64,000 nucleotides of DNA from Micropterix aruncella (GCA_944548615.1 OX155973.1:19321543-19385542); one strand, 5' to 3'; shown: positions 32,916 to 45,129, counted from the stretch's first letter. Numbers and translations are program-made. Notes: generated by a model not told the origin, from the sequence alone.

Positions 32916-33740
32916 TAAATCCCTTTTTACTCCTATATCATATATTATATAGTAAAAAGGAATAAAACTTTATTTACAGCCTTATGTGGTTTGTTTTCGT
33001 AGAAAGAGTAATAACGATAGTCCTAAAGATTTTAGAGATACATCCAAAAAGCCGAAGGAATGAATATTTGAACCTCCCCCCCCCCCTTTTCCTACTGGAG
33101 ACTTTCAGTAATAACTGACATTATGACATTTTGAGGAATGACTTTACTGATTTGCAAATATACCTACGTGTATTATTTGGGCTGATTGTCTATTTTTGGG
33201 CTAATTTGCTTGAAATATACGATTAGTCTCAATTTCTCGTGTTCTTTTTCCTTTCGCCATTGATGTATGGCAAAATTAACGTCGGTCAGTTTATTTTAAT
33301 AAGAGTTTATTTGTTGCGTGATTTATGGTGTTTCGTAAAGTAGCTCTCACAATTTCCTACAGCGTTGACACTTCTTATTAGTCTTGATTTAATCTCTTAC
33401 AGGCATAAGTGCTGCTATTTTTTGGAAATTGCTCATGGGTCCATTACAGTTTCGTGAGAATTAGACCAAGAACATTTTTAATACATAAAAAGTTTTATGT
33501 TCCAATAATTTTAAGCCAATACAGTTGTGCGTAAATCAGAAATTACGATTCGGTGTTATAGTTTCCAGCGGGTTCGCTTTTCCTACCACATAAAGTTTAT
33601 TTTATGGTAAGTGGGTATGAGTCGTTTTGAAGTCAACTCATTATTATTCTAATCTTATGAATTTTTCTAGTTCTCTTTTTAGGGTTTCCTCTCCACTGCG
33701 AAACATGGCGACCATTTTTGCTCGGCAGAGTATTATATTT
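32916..33740. other. Unassigned stretch
   Basis: This holds a C run (about 33077-33088) but no gene or repeat copy recognised. Confidence 0.4.
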
Positions 33741-33744
33741 CTCC

Positions 33745-34070
33745 CATAACCAAGGACGTATCCAGGGGGGATGGGGGTTACAGGGGACGCCCACCCCCCA
33801 TTTTTTTTTTTAGTAAAAAATAAAGTTAAAAAAAAAATGAGAGTCAGAGAGAATCCGCGACTTAAGTATCTAGTGTCAGGCACGTATCCAGGAGAGGGAA
33901 ATAGTTGGGATTTAACCGCCGGAAATCCTGAGTAATTTCTTTTCATTTTACTGGAAAATTCAAGTTTGGTGGGTGCCGCGCGAGTTGTTTCAATGACGGT
34001 CCCCCCTCCCCCCGAAATCAATAAGTGCCCCCCTCCCCCCAGAAACTGATGTCTAGATTCGTGCCTGCCC
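33745..34070. mobile_element. Probable nested MITEs with 'gcacgtatccag' ends
   Basis: 'ggcacgtatccag' at 33879 faces 'ctagattcgtgcc' at about 34051, forming short imperfect inverted ends. A second similar end 'ggacgtatccagggggg' lies at 33752. Interiors are G/C homopolymer-rich ('cccccctcccccc'). Such ends are widespread in insect non-autonomous DNA elements. The 156-codon minus-strand frame through this area is not a gene. Confidence 0.5.
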
Positions 34071-34289
34071 ATAACCGACAATTTTACCGCTCTGACCGAC
34101 CTCACTACCGGCATACCCAGGAAGGAGTTCTTATCCCTTTCTCTTCTATATATTTATCAGCACCTAAACCGGGACCTTGCCGGACCGGGCCGCTTGGGCC
34201 TGATGCCATATTTGTATTTTTTAGGCCGGTCCGACTTACGGCTCAGCTCCCATCCGGTTGTCTCCTCGAAGAAGTTGTTGAGACGTTGT

Positions 34290-34375
34290 AAGAAAATGTA
34301 GTATGATAACAAACAAGCCCGTTGTGACATTTCACGATAAATGGTAGAAACAAACAAACAAAGAAAAGTAACCTG
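34290..34375 (+). repeat. Short repeat shared with 16130-16205
   Basis: 'caagcccgttgtgacatttc' and 'gtagaaacaaacaaacaaag' match the minus strand at 16130-16200. Confidence 0.6.
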
Positions 34376-34940
34376 GCAAGACCTCTGTCAACTCTGTGAA
34401 GTCCAGTCTCGGGCAGTTGAGAACTTTGGTTCATTCTGGCTGTTTCGCACAGTGCGGTGTTAGTCATTCGACTATGTACTTCGGCGAATTTCCGGGAGAG
34501 TCTGGAAACGTACGTTTCCTAAGCAGCGGGGATGGCTGTTAAACAGATGTCAGCTGCCTTTGAAACGACCCGTTGGCCACCCGAACCATGTGATATCGAC
34601 GGGCAAAAGGGGGCCACGGTCCACGATAAATTCGAACTGAATTAACGCTGACTGGTATTAGAGGTTCTACCTGTAGGTAGAGGCCGCGCAAGCGACTTTG
34701 AATCTGTGAGCAGACTGGATGATGGAGAAATCCTGCGAAATATGGTATTGAGGCGCGAGGTCAGACCGCTGGGTGACTCGCGGTAAGGCGTTGGACTCTT
34801 ACAGGCTTGTTGGCGTATTTAGACGGTGGACTGTGTTGTCCTTAAGTATCTGCGTTCACTCCATGGAAGAAAGAATGATCTGATATCGTTATAACTGTCT
34901 GTGGTGTCGGGTTCAACCGTAGTAGTTTACAACTCTAAAA
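34375..34940 (+). repeat. R1 repeat, old copy
   Basis: R1 order is kept: 'cgcacagtgcggtgttagtc', 'gagagtctggaaacgtacgt', 'ggtccacgataaattcgaac', 'gaggccgcgcaagcgacttt', 'gcggtaaggcgttggactct' and 'gggttcaaccgtagtagttt'. It is clearly diverged, and the first ~150 bases are poor or lost. The B-box-like end reads 'gtcgggttcaacc'. Confidence 0.8.
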
Positions 34941-34949
34941 CCCCTATAC

Positions 34950-35800
34950 CGAGAATCATACCACTTTACTGATGGCCCTCAAGTCTATATTGACATAAAA
35001 CCAAACGATATAGATTCTGCCCCAATTGAAATGAATTCGGATCTTGCCCATTTATCTCCTTGGGCTAAAAGTCATTGGCAGTCTTAACTCATACTAAGAC
35101 GCAATCAATTGTGATTAATAGTAAATCATTCTTGTCATATATATTTCTATAGTCTTTACGTCCAGTGGAAATCGAGAGCAACGTCATTGAGTAGCCTAGA
35201 GTAGTTAATAATTTAGGCATATTCGTGGACGAGACTCTTTCTTGGCAAGCACTAGTCAATGAAGTAAGCAGGCGAATGGACTGTTCGCAAAGATTCCTCC
35301 CTGTAAGTTGTTTGCTGATTATATCTCTAATACAGTTACTGCGGTTGCTTTATTATGCCTATGTTGGATGTTTGGACCTCACCGATATCAATCTGGATAA
35401 GCTGCTGCAAAACGTTTGCATATTTCGGACTACCGACCGAAATTGTACTATTTTTCGATAAGGCACTGGAGAAGCACCCATATCCTTTCTCTACCATGTA
35501 ATGTGTTATAAAATCCTACATCTTCCTTCTACCTCAATGAGTCTCTAACCATGTTAGGATGTCATGGCTTCCCATTTAGTTTCCTACGCATTCCTATCCG
35601 CAAAACCACAATTTCTCTTACTTCTTCTGCGTATCGGTTCTACAGTGTGGCTAGCAGGTACAAATGGTAGCACATATAAACGACGAAGCCAGTCCCTTTC
35701 CTTACTTTATCTTATCAACACATATATTTTTATTGGCCCAGCGGAGCGAGGCTCGGAGACAACCGTTTGGCATTTTCTGTTTTTGTGTTACTGAATTACG
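34950..35800 (+). pseudogene. LINE reverse transcriptase remnant
   Basis: 'FTDGPQVYIDIKPND' (34965 on) stands where YADDLQVY is expected, so the catalytic aspartates are altered. Following 'LSPWAKSHW', a frameshift and stops, the frame resumes as 'VNNLGIFVDETLSWQALVNE' and 'VSRRMDC' (35203-35290), then 'YYAYVGCLDLTDINLDKLLQ' to 35458. This is the same LINE family as at 19760. The end beyond 35460 is barely readable. The element directly follows an R1 copy. Confidence 0.7.
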
Positions 35801-35889
35801 ACCAAACGCTGTCGATGGCAAAAGACACCTGTCGATGGCAAAAGACAAAAGACGCTGTCGATGGCAAAAGTCAAATATTGAACTTTTAC

Positions 35890-36400
35890 TTTCCTGACGA
35901 CCTATCGGAAAGGAAAGTATTGTGATCGCGCTAAAAAAAAATTTTGAGATGAAGATGGGAATATATATTTTGAGACTCCCTGAGACGATTGAGACTATTT
36001 CCAGACCGATCTCTGTCTGTCTGTATGTCTGTATGTCTGTATGTCTGTATGTCTGTATGTATGTATTCTTCCACGATAGCGCCCAGACGCTTAATCGGAT
36101 TGAGCTGAAATTTGGTATATAAGCTTCTGTTAACCGTCGGAGGAACCCATTAGTTTTTGGAGTCCCTACGCCCTACGGTTGTGGTACCTCCCATACAAAT
36201 TTGGGGTTCCCGGCGAAAAAATTGTTTCCGCGATAGCGCCCAGACGCTTAATCTGTCTAAGTTAAAATTTGGCATAGAAGCTTCTGTTAACCATCGGAAG
36301 AACCTATTAGTTTTTGGGGTACTTACGACCAACGTTTGGGGTACCTGCCATACAAATTTGGGGTACTAGAGTAAAAATTGTCGCTGTTTTTTCGCACCTC
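35890..36400 (+). repeat. R3 repeat with internal 157-bp duplication
   Basis: This starts like other R3 copies ('ggaaaggaaagtattgtgat', 'gagatgaagatgggaata', 'gagacgattgag'), passes through a (TCTGTATG)n run (36016-36063) and then has two tandem copies of a segment. 'cgatagcgcccagacgctta' occurs at 36074 and 36231, each followed by 'aagcttctgttaacc'. The duplication is not present in the other R3 copies. Confidence 0.75.
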
Positions 36401-36410
36401 CCCGGATACT

Positions 36411-36449
36411 AGTCAGGAAAGTCTTGGGGTGACACAACCGATTTTTTTT
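36411..36449. repeat. Shared 'aaagtcttggggtgacac' block, copy 3
   Basis: Identical core to 10541-10579, and the similarity extends upstream ('ggatact'). It lies just after the R3 copy. Confidence 0.7.
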
Positions 36450-36825
36450 CCCGGTGAAGCCATGTCTTGCCTGGTGATCGAGTACTTCAAAATCTGTTTA
36501 GAGTTCTCCTGCGATATCGGAAAGGGCACCTGAATAAATTGATGAATTGAAAATGAAAAATAATAATATAGGATCTCGTGGCGGCCCTGCCCTCTTCTTC
36601 ACCCAAAGAGCAGTAAAACTCGTCACCGTATCGAAACTGCCGTCGTGACGACTCTGGCGATAGAATTTGTCGTCACTATCTACCGTATACGATATAGGTA
36701 TACCACTACATCCGCTGATTGTTAAGGATACCTGCACTAACGGTCTTATTTAATTGTCACGCTAAATCTGTAGTTCCCTTGCGAGATGACTAGACACAAA
36801 CAGTTTCTGCACCAACAATTCCTTG
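36450..36825. other. Unassigned stretch
   Basis: No gene or repeat recognised. Confidence 0.4.
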
Positions 36826-37390
36826 AGACAAATATAATAATAGTAATAATAATAATAATGAAAACTCTTTATTTTAAATAAAAAAGGTGAGCTTATTGCC
36901 CCGGGGCAATGTCTATCAGCTAACCTATAGCTAAAGTTTATAATATATTTATTACGTTGGCTAAGCAAAAAAACAATACAACTTAAAGTGATTAAAAAGA
37001 AACAAACATAAAACTAGAATAAAAAAGATAATTAAACAAGTAAAATAAATTACTTATATTAAATAAAGACTCAGAGGAAAGGAAGGAGAGGAAGAAAGGA
37101 AAGGTAAGCAAAAAGGAGGGGGGGAAAAGTAGGGTTGGTTAAATAATGGATTTAGGACTGTATGCTCCACGAGCCTGGCCTTAAACGAGGAGATGCTGGG
37201 TGCTGTTCTAACATCATTCAGTAAAGCATTTCAGAGTCGTGTAGCTTCCACGAAGAAGTACGAAAAAAAGACGCTGTAAAGACCAGGGATGGATAACAGG
37301 TGATTGCCCTCTGATCTCAGGGGACGGCCGTGCACCTATATAAGAGGCAGAGAGTTCTAACCTGTCTCGTCTCCCTGATGGTAAGCCATT
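36826..37390 (-). pseudogene. LINE ORF2 3' end (minus strand)
   Basis: On the minus strand 'LRSEGNHLLSIPGLYSVFFS' leads to 'VEATRL' and, after a stop, 'NALLNDVRTAPSISSFKARL' (about 37150-37320). This is the 'A.RLWN.LP..VR...S...FK..L' ending of CR1/Jockey-like ORF2 proteins. The 3' UTR follows, with 'aaaataaagagttttcatta' and an (ATT)n tail at about 36836-36858. The 49 kb LINE has a comparable tail. Confidence 0.75.
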
Positions 37391-37429
37391 GCAGTCTGCT
37401 TCGATTTATATATATATAACTAATAGGCA

Positions 37430-38078
37430 CTTGCTGAGTTTTCCACGAAGACCAATTTGTTAAGGGTCGGTCACACTCACGGCTTAACACCCATCCGGCG
37501 GCCTCCACGCATGAAGCGCAAGCCCGGGTAGGACTCTGGCCTTAGGGCTAGTTTCTCCTCAGAAATCAATCTTCTAGCGCTCCTGGACGATCTGCGCACC
37601 GTGCGTCGTAAACCAATCGATTGTGCATTCTGATTAATAGTCGGGGGAGTCTTGTATATAGAGCGGGGCTGTTTGCTGGCCTTACTGCGACGGCTTTTGA
37701 AACAACCATCGGCTACCCGATTCCGGGTGAACAGCCGGGCAAAGGACGCCGTGATCCACGATAGATTCGGTTGACACCGTTTCACAGCTACGTAAGGGAG
37801 AGGATCGCGCAAGCGACCTCGAACTCGTAACCAGTAGAGGGACAGGAGTAATCTGGTTGCAACTGGAAGTAAGGGCGTGAGTGTCGGGCCGCTGGGTAAT
37901 ATACCTGGCTATCTCGCAGATAAGGCGTTCGCCTCTTAGGGGCATGTGGCGGAGCTTGACGGTGGACTGTTTTTGTCTAAAGTCTTCTGCGCTTACCTTA
38001 CGGGAGATAGAACTATCAAATTTCGTTAAAACTTCCTGAGGTGACGGGTTTCCCCCATTGTAGTTGACAGCTCTAGTT
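37430..38078 (+). repeat. R1 repeat, near-full copy
   Basis: It runs from 'cacttgctgagttttccacg' to 'cccccattgtagttgacag'. A segment around 37640-37665 is missing the 'agcagtattgtttcc' block. The minus strand carries a 111-codon frame (37477-37812) related to the frames in the other R1 copies ('ASFARLFTRNRVADG'), altered after the deletion. Confidence 0.85.
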
Positions 38079-38100
38079 ACATATAGATCTATATAAGATA

Positions 38101-39164
38101 CTAGCTGACCCGTGCCCGCTTCTTTGGGCGGTAAAACTTTTTACCTGTGATGAAACTTTTTACCAGTGCGGTTCGGTTAGTACTTAGTGCTATGATTTAT
38201 TTCCTGACTGCCAAAAGAAGTGTTATATTTTTACTGCATATGTGTGTATGTATTTGCATGCCAATTTGACTATAATACCGTTCTTTGTGAGTGGCTTTTT
38301 GTGAGTGTCTTATTTGTGAGCGTATTATCTCTTTAACTAGTTATGCAGTAAAAGGGAAATTATATGCAGTAAAAGGGAAAAGTATTGTATTTTAAACACT
38401 TGAGACGATAAATTTACTTATTTTGATAAGAATTCATAATTGTTGATAATATGACCAATAAACATGACCTAACGATTAAAATTATTTTTTTAATATAAAA
38501 TACTACTTTTTGCGAATTAAATATAAAAGTTAGACATATGCTGTCACTGACTTTTTTGTAGGCATTATCAAGGTCTACAACTTTTCCTTAGAACTTAATC
38601 ATATATCTCTCATCGTTAAGGCAGCGTTAGTTAGATACGTTTTCGTTCGACCGCTTATTCTCCGACTTACTTTGCAAATCCGACTAACACGAAAAAGTCT
38701 TTTCATTTTTCGGATTAATATATAGCCTATGACTCTAACAAATAACGTCGCTTTCTATTGGTAAAAGAATTTTCAAAATAGGTTCAGTAGATCCAGAGAT
38801 TTATTTATTTATTTATTTATTTAGTATAATAGGTACACACACAATACTCTAATATTGCATGGCTATCGCTATCATTTTTACTTTGTTTCTAAATAAAGTA
38901 TAATATTTTATGCGTACTCCGCATGCTTAATTTATAATTGCGTATGTGCCGTATCTCATGATTTACAAAATTATTAAAATTATCAAAATTATCAGTACAA
39001 AAATTAATATCCTTAAAAATTATAAAAACAAAAATTAAAAATTTTAGAAATAAGTTTACAGTGAATTCTGAAAAACAATTAAACAATTAAATGGTTTATT
39101 TGTGACGTTGTAGATTACGTCTTACAACGTCACAAACTTTACCTCTTTATAATATTAGTATAGA
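38101..39164 (-). mobile_element. Helitron-like element with insertion
   Basis: On the minus strand it starts with TC (39163-39164, followed by T on the plus strand) and ends with CTAG (38101-38104, preceded by A). The 3' hairpin 'gcccgcttctttgggc' is next to the end. The body matches 8560-9035 and 40324-41164. About 310 bases (38800-39110) interrupt it. They begin with (ATTT)n and look like a LINE or SINE inserted in reverse, its tail first. Confidence 0.8.
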
Positions 39165-39439
39165 TACATATAGATCAATAATATACCGCATTTTAATGAA
39201 TTGAAGCACTCAACCTTTCGCTCTGGATTGAAAAGTTTTCGACACTTCGCCTAGATGTTCACTCTAAAATTAGCAATAAATAAAATTTGTATAAAATGGT
39301 GTTCGCCATTACGCCTACTCAATATTGGGGCCAATTAAGTGCTACTGAATGATTGCCTCTTCGCTATAATATACTCCGGATCTCTCTAATAAACTACTAA
39401 GATTATAAAACTTCTCTTATAAAGGCCCCTTAAGTGATT

Positions 39440-40215
39440 TTTATATATCCGGGCATCGAGCGGAACTCATTAAAATATGTATTATTATATCCACTCGGAT
39501 AGCAAGGCAGCTCTTATGGCACTAGCCTCGAATACTATTAATTCAAAGCTAGTGCAAAACTGCGTATCACTACTAAATTCCCTGAGCGAAAAGAACATAT
39601 AATTCTAAGATGGGTACCCGGCCATGCAGGAATCGAAGGAACTGGAAAAGCCGACGAACTTGCTAAAACGGGAGCAAAGGGAACGTTATACGGCCCTGAA
39701 CCTGCTGTGGCGTACCAAAAGCCTTGCAAATCTAATGCTCAAACAAATATGTTTAGAACAACCCGTCAACCACTGGAACAACATGCCAGGGTTGAATCAA
39801 TCCAAAGCGCTAATTAAGGCTTACGACCCTAAGACGGCCCGTTAGGCCTTATCGCTAAATAAGAACAATTTACGCATTGTGGGGCATTGTGGCGCTCACG
39901 GGGCATTGTGGCCTTAACAAACACATGTACAACCTCAAGCTCCGAGACACAAAAATATGCAGGTTCTGCCAAAGGGCAGAGGAAACTCCCATGCACATCA
40001 TGTGCGAGTGTGGCCCGCTGATGCGTAAAAGATACATCCACTTGTGTGGTCATTACCTCCAACCTGAGGAGGTAAAACAAACTGGCGCCAAAAGCCTGCT
40101 GCGGTTCTTAAATGACACGAGGCTTAGCGCAGCAATCAGCAATGGTCAGCAATGGTGAACGAGGCCTGCGATCAGCAATGGTCGCAGTGTTACAAGGCTC
40201 ATAAAGACCTTAAAA
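39440..40215 (+). pseudogene. LINE RNase H domain and zinc knuckle, frameshifted
   Basis: The sequence encodes 'YIHSDSKAALMALASNT' (39486 on). After a frameshift near 39600 it gives 'ILRWVPGHAGIEGTGKADEL' and 'AKTGAKGTLYGPEPAVAYQ'. The DSKAAL and WVPGHAGI..N/G..AD.LA motifs are those of retroelement RNase H, including the late catalytic aspartate. Further on (39877-40158) 'GHCGLNKHMYNLKLRDTKIC' and 'RFCQRAEETPMHIMCECG' form the terminal zinc knuckle. Several stops lie between. RNase H plus CCHC-like end points to an I/R1/Loa-type LINE, distinct from the families at 23 kb and 57 kb. Confidence 0.85.
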
Positions 40216-40323
40216 AAGCCCCACACAACAAATTAAAAAATATATCCCTTTTGTTCCTTTGATATTGAGATGACAAATTATGTTCTTTCTTTTATTTTTA
40301 TTATGATTTTTTATTTTATTTTA

Positions 40324-41164
40324 CTAGCTGTTACTAGCGGGTTTGCATCGCGCGAAGTTTCGATTTGATTTGTTGATTTAAGTAGGATGGCGTTTATATT
40401 TTTTTTTAGACGCTACCTTTAGATATATAGTTCAATACGTCCCTCCTCAGATGCACGCCACCTATCTCGTAGACGTACGTTTTTTGTTCGTCGCCACGCT
40501 GTTCTTATTTCACAATATATAAATATACCACCTAAAAACTTAGAGTAAATGGTTAATTCAATCTTTATTTAACACCTGTGATAATAGATCAATTTATTTT
40601 GATATGGAGTCCTGTCCACCCTAGAACGGGCTAGTCCCAGTTGGGTGACAGAAACAAATAAGCAAAAGGTTAAGGTTTTGCCATTCGGTTCCTGTTATTT
40701 TTATAAGCTAATCAATGTTTCATAGTAATTAATTCTTAAATAAATAAATAAATAATGATTCTTATTACATTGCTAATATCTTCAACATACACTGCCTTCT
40801 TAATTTTTTTCCTTTTTTGAGACATAAAAGCAGTTATTGTAGCCTAAATATAAGAGTTAGATGTATGCTGTCGTCGACTTTTTATATACCCCTTTAAGGT
40901 CGATGTTTTTGTCGTATAATATTTTCACATATATCAAACCGTTTCTTCAGCGCAAGCCGATAAACAACTTGCCAGCTCATTTTTCTCCGACTTGATTTAC
41001 AAATATCGTGATTTCGTCACAATAAAATATAGGCTATCGCACTCGTTGGTATTCAAGCTTTCCAACAGTGAAATAGTGAAATCGGAGGAGTAGTTTTGGA
41101 GATTACCCCCTACATACAAACTCACAAACTTACAAACATTACCTATTTATAATATTAGTATAGA
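40324..41164 (-). mobile_element. Helitron-like element, 841 bp
   Basis: Ends as in the 38 kb copy: plus-strand 'tagat' at 41161 marks the 5' TC end and 'actagctg' at 40323 marks the CTAG end. Two CTAG words lie near that end (40324 and 40333), so the exact terminus is uncertain. It is non-coding and shows 'gtagacgtacg' and 'cgtcgccacgc', which also occur inverted at 60030-60065. Confidence 0.75.
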
Positions 41165-42845
41165 TGATTGCTTAATCCGAGCCTGATTCAGGAGCAGGCC
41201 CGGACTGGCTCCTTGAAGGGAAATCGGTTGAAGAATAAGAAGGCGCCTCTTAGGAAGAGGGGGTTCGGTGGATTTTGTTTTTAAAATCTCAATCTGAACT
41301 AATTTGAAATATTTTTATTTTAAATTACATGCCTGAAAACCAAATTTTTCGGTATTTTGGCACTTAAAAAAGTATTCATATCTGTTATAATCATACTTGT
41401 AACAAATTAATATATTAATTTCAAAAACTAAAGACCTTATTAATACTGTAGGGTGAATATTTAAAAAAATACGTATTTGTAAAATTGTGCAATATTACAT
41501 ATCATTTTCTTAAACATATATACTAGAATGTAGTGTTTATTCATATATTTGTATATATTATTACTTATTTTCCACTTAAATTTATTGTATATAATGTAAA
41601 GTTTACTTTATTTTTAGCCCTTAATTGCATACATATATTGTAACAAAAATCCAAATTTGCGGGGCATGTTATGTTTTAAAAAACATGTTGCACGCATTGC
41701 AACATGATTCGCTTGTATTTCTAGTGTTTTTTTATATATTGGTCTTACTTAGTTTTTGAGTTGTTTTCGGAATCAGGGTTCAAAATCGCAAAACATCTTT
41801 AAAACAATAAATAATTGCTAAAAGCTTTGACATTTGGATCTGTCAGAATAATGATAGCCGTATTGCACAGCCCAATAAAAAATGACCCTTCTGGTCTTCT
41901 TGCCATGACAAAAAAACAAGGGATTTACTTAAAAAATCGAGTTCAAAAAGAATTTTAATAAATGTAATAAATATTAACTAAAATATTACTATTTTAGTGA
42001 ACATGAGTATCTATGAGTTTTTTTTTTAAATCTCCTAAAGTTGGTTTAACGACAGGCAACTTCCAGCTGTCAAATTGGTTCCATAGTGGAAGCACTTTTT
42101 GCTCACTCGCGTTGGGAGACGGAGAACCTGGTGAAAACCAGTGATCCGTGAGGATAGTGCACTAGGAGTGCGGCGTTTTTTGTGCAATGTGAACAAGGTC
42201 TCATTTTTCGGTAAGCGTTTAATTCTTTTGGGGTTTCAATGAGATAAACGAGTTTTGTAGTAATGGTGTGTTTCTCTTTTCGTCACAGCGGGTTTTTGGC
42301 TGTACGGCCTTTTTTTACTTTCCAATGTAATTTCAAAAATAAATCGGACCACCGTGCCCTGACTTTTTCTCGCCTGGATGTCCATTTGAACTGAATGTCC
42401 ATACAACATTGCTGATGTCTGTACCACATTTCTGATGAGGAGAGATAGAAGGAGGAAACTACCTGCAAATTAAAGGATTTTGTCTTATAACTTTAAATTT
42501 GTAGTTTTATTTTAAAATTGCGAAGGTTTATTCTCTGTCTTGCCAAATTTAGTGACAAACTAAATCCTTTCCCCGACCCTTGGGTTGTTGTTTTATTTAA
42601 TTTTCGGTCATAACCTAACCCATGGTATTTTTTTCTTTTTCGCGTTTTAAATAAACGCGATGGCGCTCTTGTTTCTTGTTGGTATAACGCGATTGGATTA
42701 CTAACGGTACGTTATAATATATTTATTTTTTCTACTTTAAATTTTACTTTAATTTGTGTAAACAACACAATTGTTAGATTTAGAAATATTTAAAATTGAT
42801 CACCTTCGTCAGTTCGCGAGTTACAAAAATACAGTTGGTATAACA
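41165..42845. other. Long unassigned AT-rich stretch
   Basis: A GC-rich patch at 41175-41280 may be a repeat edge. From 41300 to 42030 the sequence is AT-rich and featureless. A somewhat GC-richer patch at 42045-42190 has no recognisable frame. 'cgcgttttaaataaacgcg' at 42641 is a small palindrome. No gene is supported. Confidence 0.4.
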
Positions 42846-43055
42846 CAGCACAGCCAGAGACAGACCTTCTAGGTCTAGTTGGTTGTGCGATTTCGCCTCA
42901 TTCGGATATGCTAGCATATTTATATGCATAGAGCTATGCTTTTCGCTATAATAATGTTTGTTCTTAATTATTCCTCATGTACTACAGTATGCATGTCCTT
43001 GTATTTTTTTGTTCTTGTACGTTATAAATAAATAAATAAATAAATAAATAAATCA
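42846..43055 (+). repeat. Retroposon 3' end with (TAAA)n tail
   Basis: About 180 bases of unrecognised sequence end in 'ataaataaataaataaata' at 43024-43052. This is the form of a 5'-truncated LINE or SINE tail. Confidence 0.5.
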
Positions 43056-43329
43056 ATATGTCACACTTGTTACATATTAATTTGCCTTCATGCATATTTA
43101 GTCACTATACATATTTAGTCACTATCTCAAATTCTATGGCTTCGAAGGGGGAGTGAATGGGTGGTAAGGTAAACGCTCATATGTGGCAAGACAGCTGTCC
43201 TAAACCTACCACAGCCGGTTTGTAAGTCCGGAATCCACTGCTCACCCCCAAGAACTGTAAAAATAAAATAGTATTATGATGGGCCCGACTCCGGTCGGTG
43301 AATTTCATGGCAGCTCCGTTTGTATTTTA

Positions 43330-43430
43330 TTTATTTACTCACAGTATGGTCGCAAGATATGGCCACTTGCTAATAGGCTCACGGTGTTGTACTGTATTGT
43401 GTGTGCATTAAAGTTTTTCATACACACTGA
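43330..43430 (+). repeat. LINE 3' UTR fragment
   Basis: 'tatggccacttgctaatagg' and 'ttgtgtgtgcattaaag' match the 3' UTR of the LINE at 61385-62312 ('tattgccacttggcaatagg', 'tgtgtgtgcaataaag'). The coding part is absent. Confidence 0.7.
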
Positions 43431-44214
43431 ATAACATGACACCCAGATAAAAGCAGCCGAAATATACATACATAATTGCCTATAATTTTACAACCATTAG
43501 AAGAGAGTGACCCGAATCGGTAGTAAGCAACGGAGAATGTTGGACATGTGAATAGTGGTCCGAATCGGTTTTAGGAATTCGCGAGTCATTGCTTATTCGG
43601 AGTGAGTGGCATTTCTTAGTGCAATCCAGTCGACTACGAGGTGCGACCATTTCAAAAGTAACGGGTTCATCTCGATTCTCGGTCCACTACTTAGGGGAGA
43701 ATGGGGATACATGTATATTGGCTTTTTGTTATTTTTATAAAATTGCGATTTAGGTGTCATAGTATTATCTGCCAATTCAAAGCCATTGGCTTTGAATTGG
43801 CAGATACATACATCGCGATTTTATAAATATATTGATTTTATAAATATACGTGTATTGACACGTCTATATTTGCGTCAACAAGTGTCACATCGCTAACTCT
43901 GGCGGGTTTTTAGTGTCATTTTAAAGACGTTTTCGAGTCAAAACAACCATATATGAGGTTTTTACATGCTCTGCCCGACCTTTAGATTGCGATATATACA
44001 AGAGACAATGAACAGATTATAATTTAACTGTAAATCACATAAAAATATTTTCGGATGATAAAAAAATTAAATGATCACTCTACTCTGGACATTACACTGC
44101 TTAATTAAACTATGTCTAATTATAAGTTTTTTACTTATTCTATAAATTCATTAATCGTCAGAATACATTCTGCAAGAAATATTTGTTTTTGCAAACAGTC
44201 TTTATAAATAGGAT
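43431..44214. other. Unassigned stretch containing a palindrome
   Basis: Apart from the palindrome at 43766-43806, no gene or repeat is recognised. Confidence 0.4.
43766..43806. repeat. Perfect 20-bp-arm palindrome
   Basis: 'tatctgccaattcaaagcca' is followed by one base and its exact reverse complement. The perfect arms suggest recent origin or a functional hairpin. Confidence 0.95.
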
Positions 44215-44480
44215 AGAAACTAATTTACCGCGTGAAATTTGTAGCACCCGACGTTTCGGTGACGTTGCAGCCGCCGTTGTCCAGGGTAGACTGAAAGAGC
44301 TGTCAATCCGTTGTTTTGCGGGTAGGCCGCATACCGCTGCTGCCACTGCGTAGGTTATAATGGTAGTGGGGGGCCGGGCTCGGAGCGCGCGAATTTCGAA
44401 AATCCGTCTTGCACATGCACACGATCTAATACCGACGACACTTAGAAACCGATCAGATCAAGAGCCCTGTCACAGACAAC
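44215..44480 (+). repeat. R4 repeat copy
   Basis: 'ttaccgcgtgaaatttgtag', 'cgacgtttcggtgacgttgc' and 'ccgccgttgtccagggtaga' follow in the same order as at 31937-32005. The end 'gcgcgaatttcgaaaatccg' matches 32088-32107. Confidence 0.8.
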
Positions 44481-44969
44481 AGAGTCCTTTCCAGGTTCCC
44501 CCCCTCTTCGAGTACGTTACCGGATGAGAGTGGAACCATCAGTTAAGCTGACTCAAGATAACAAGCAGATCATATTGCCCAAGCTGCATGGATCCGTTAG
44601 TTGCCTGTCTATTATATTACGAAAATATGCAATAAATACTATATTCATACATTATTTTTACAGATTCAAGAAAAGTTGTATTTTAAGTGCTACCAAGGAT
44701 CCCCAATCTCCCCTACGCGGTGAGTAGTCTACCCAGTGTCAAGTCTCGAACACCTCGCACCACTAATGAGGTGATGGTTATGCTACTGCATGCAGTCGAC
44801 GTCGTTTGAAGCACTCGCTCATCATAAAATGTTAGTCGTAAGTCTTACTGAATTGATTTTACTATCACGTAGGTTAATTGCAATTTGCGCAAGTGTGTTT
44901 GACCAGAAACAAGAAGTGTACTAGTGAACGGCAACCAAGGTCGAGTTTTGAAACAAACGATATTGTTTA

Positions 44970-45025
44970 TAAAATGATTTTCAACCAGTGGGTTGCGACC
45001 CCCTGGGGGGTCGCGAAGAGACTCC
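44970..45025. mobile_element. Possible hAT-type end
   Basis: 'aaccagtgggttgcgacccc' followed by 'ctggggggtcgcg' resembles the 'cagtggtt..caaccg..ggtcgcg' ends of hAT transposons. No matching opposite end or 8-bp duplication was found. Confidence 0.3.
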
Positions 45026-45129
45026 CGGCAGGTCACAGGCTATCTCACAATAAGAAGTCATTGCATTGTTTCGTCAAAAATTTAACAAAAAAAACCGACT
45101 CCATCTTTTTTAAACTGCAGCAGCCATGT

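Noticed and set aside
33644..34114. 156-codon minus-strand frame, one of the longest in the window
   Set aside because: It runs through two probable MITE ends and poly-G/C runs; the peptide shows Gly- and Phe/Leu/Lys-rich low-complexity parts and no domain.
44970..45025. Complete hAT transposon
   Set aside because: Only one possible end was found, with no opposite end or 8-base duplication; listed as a weak fragment only.
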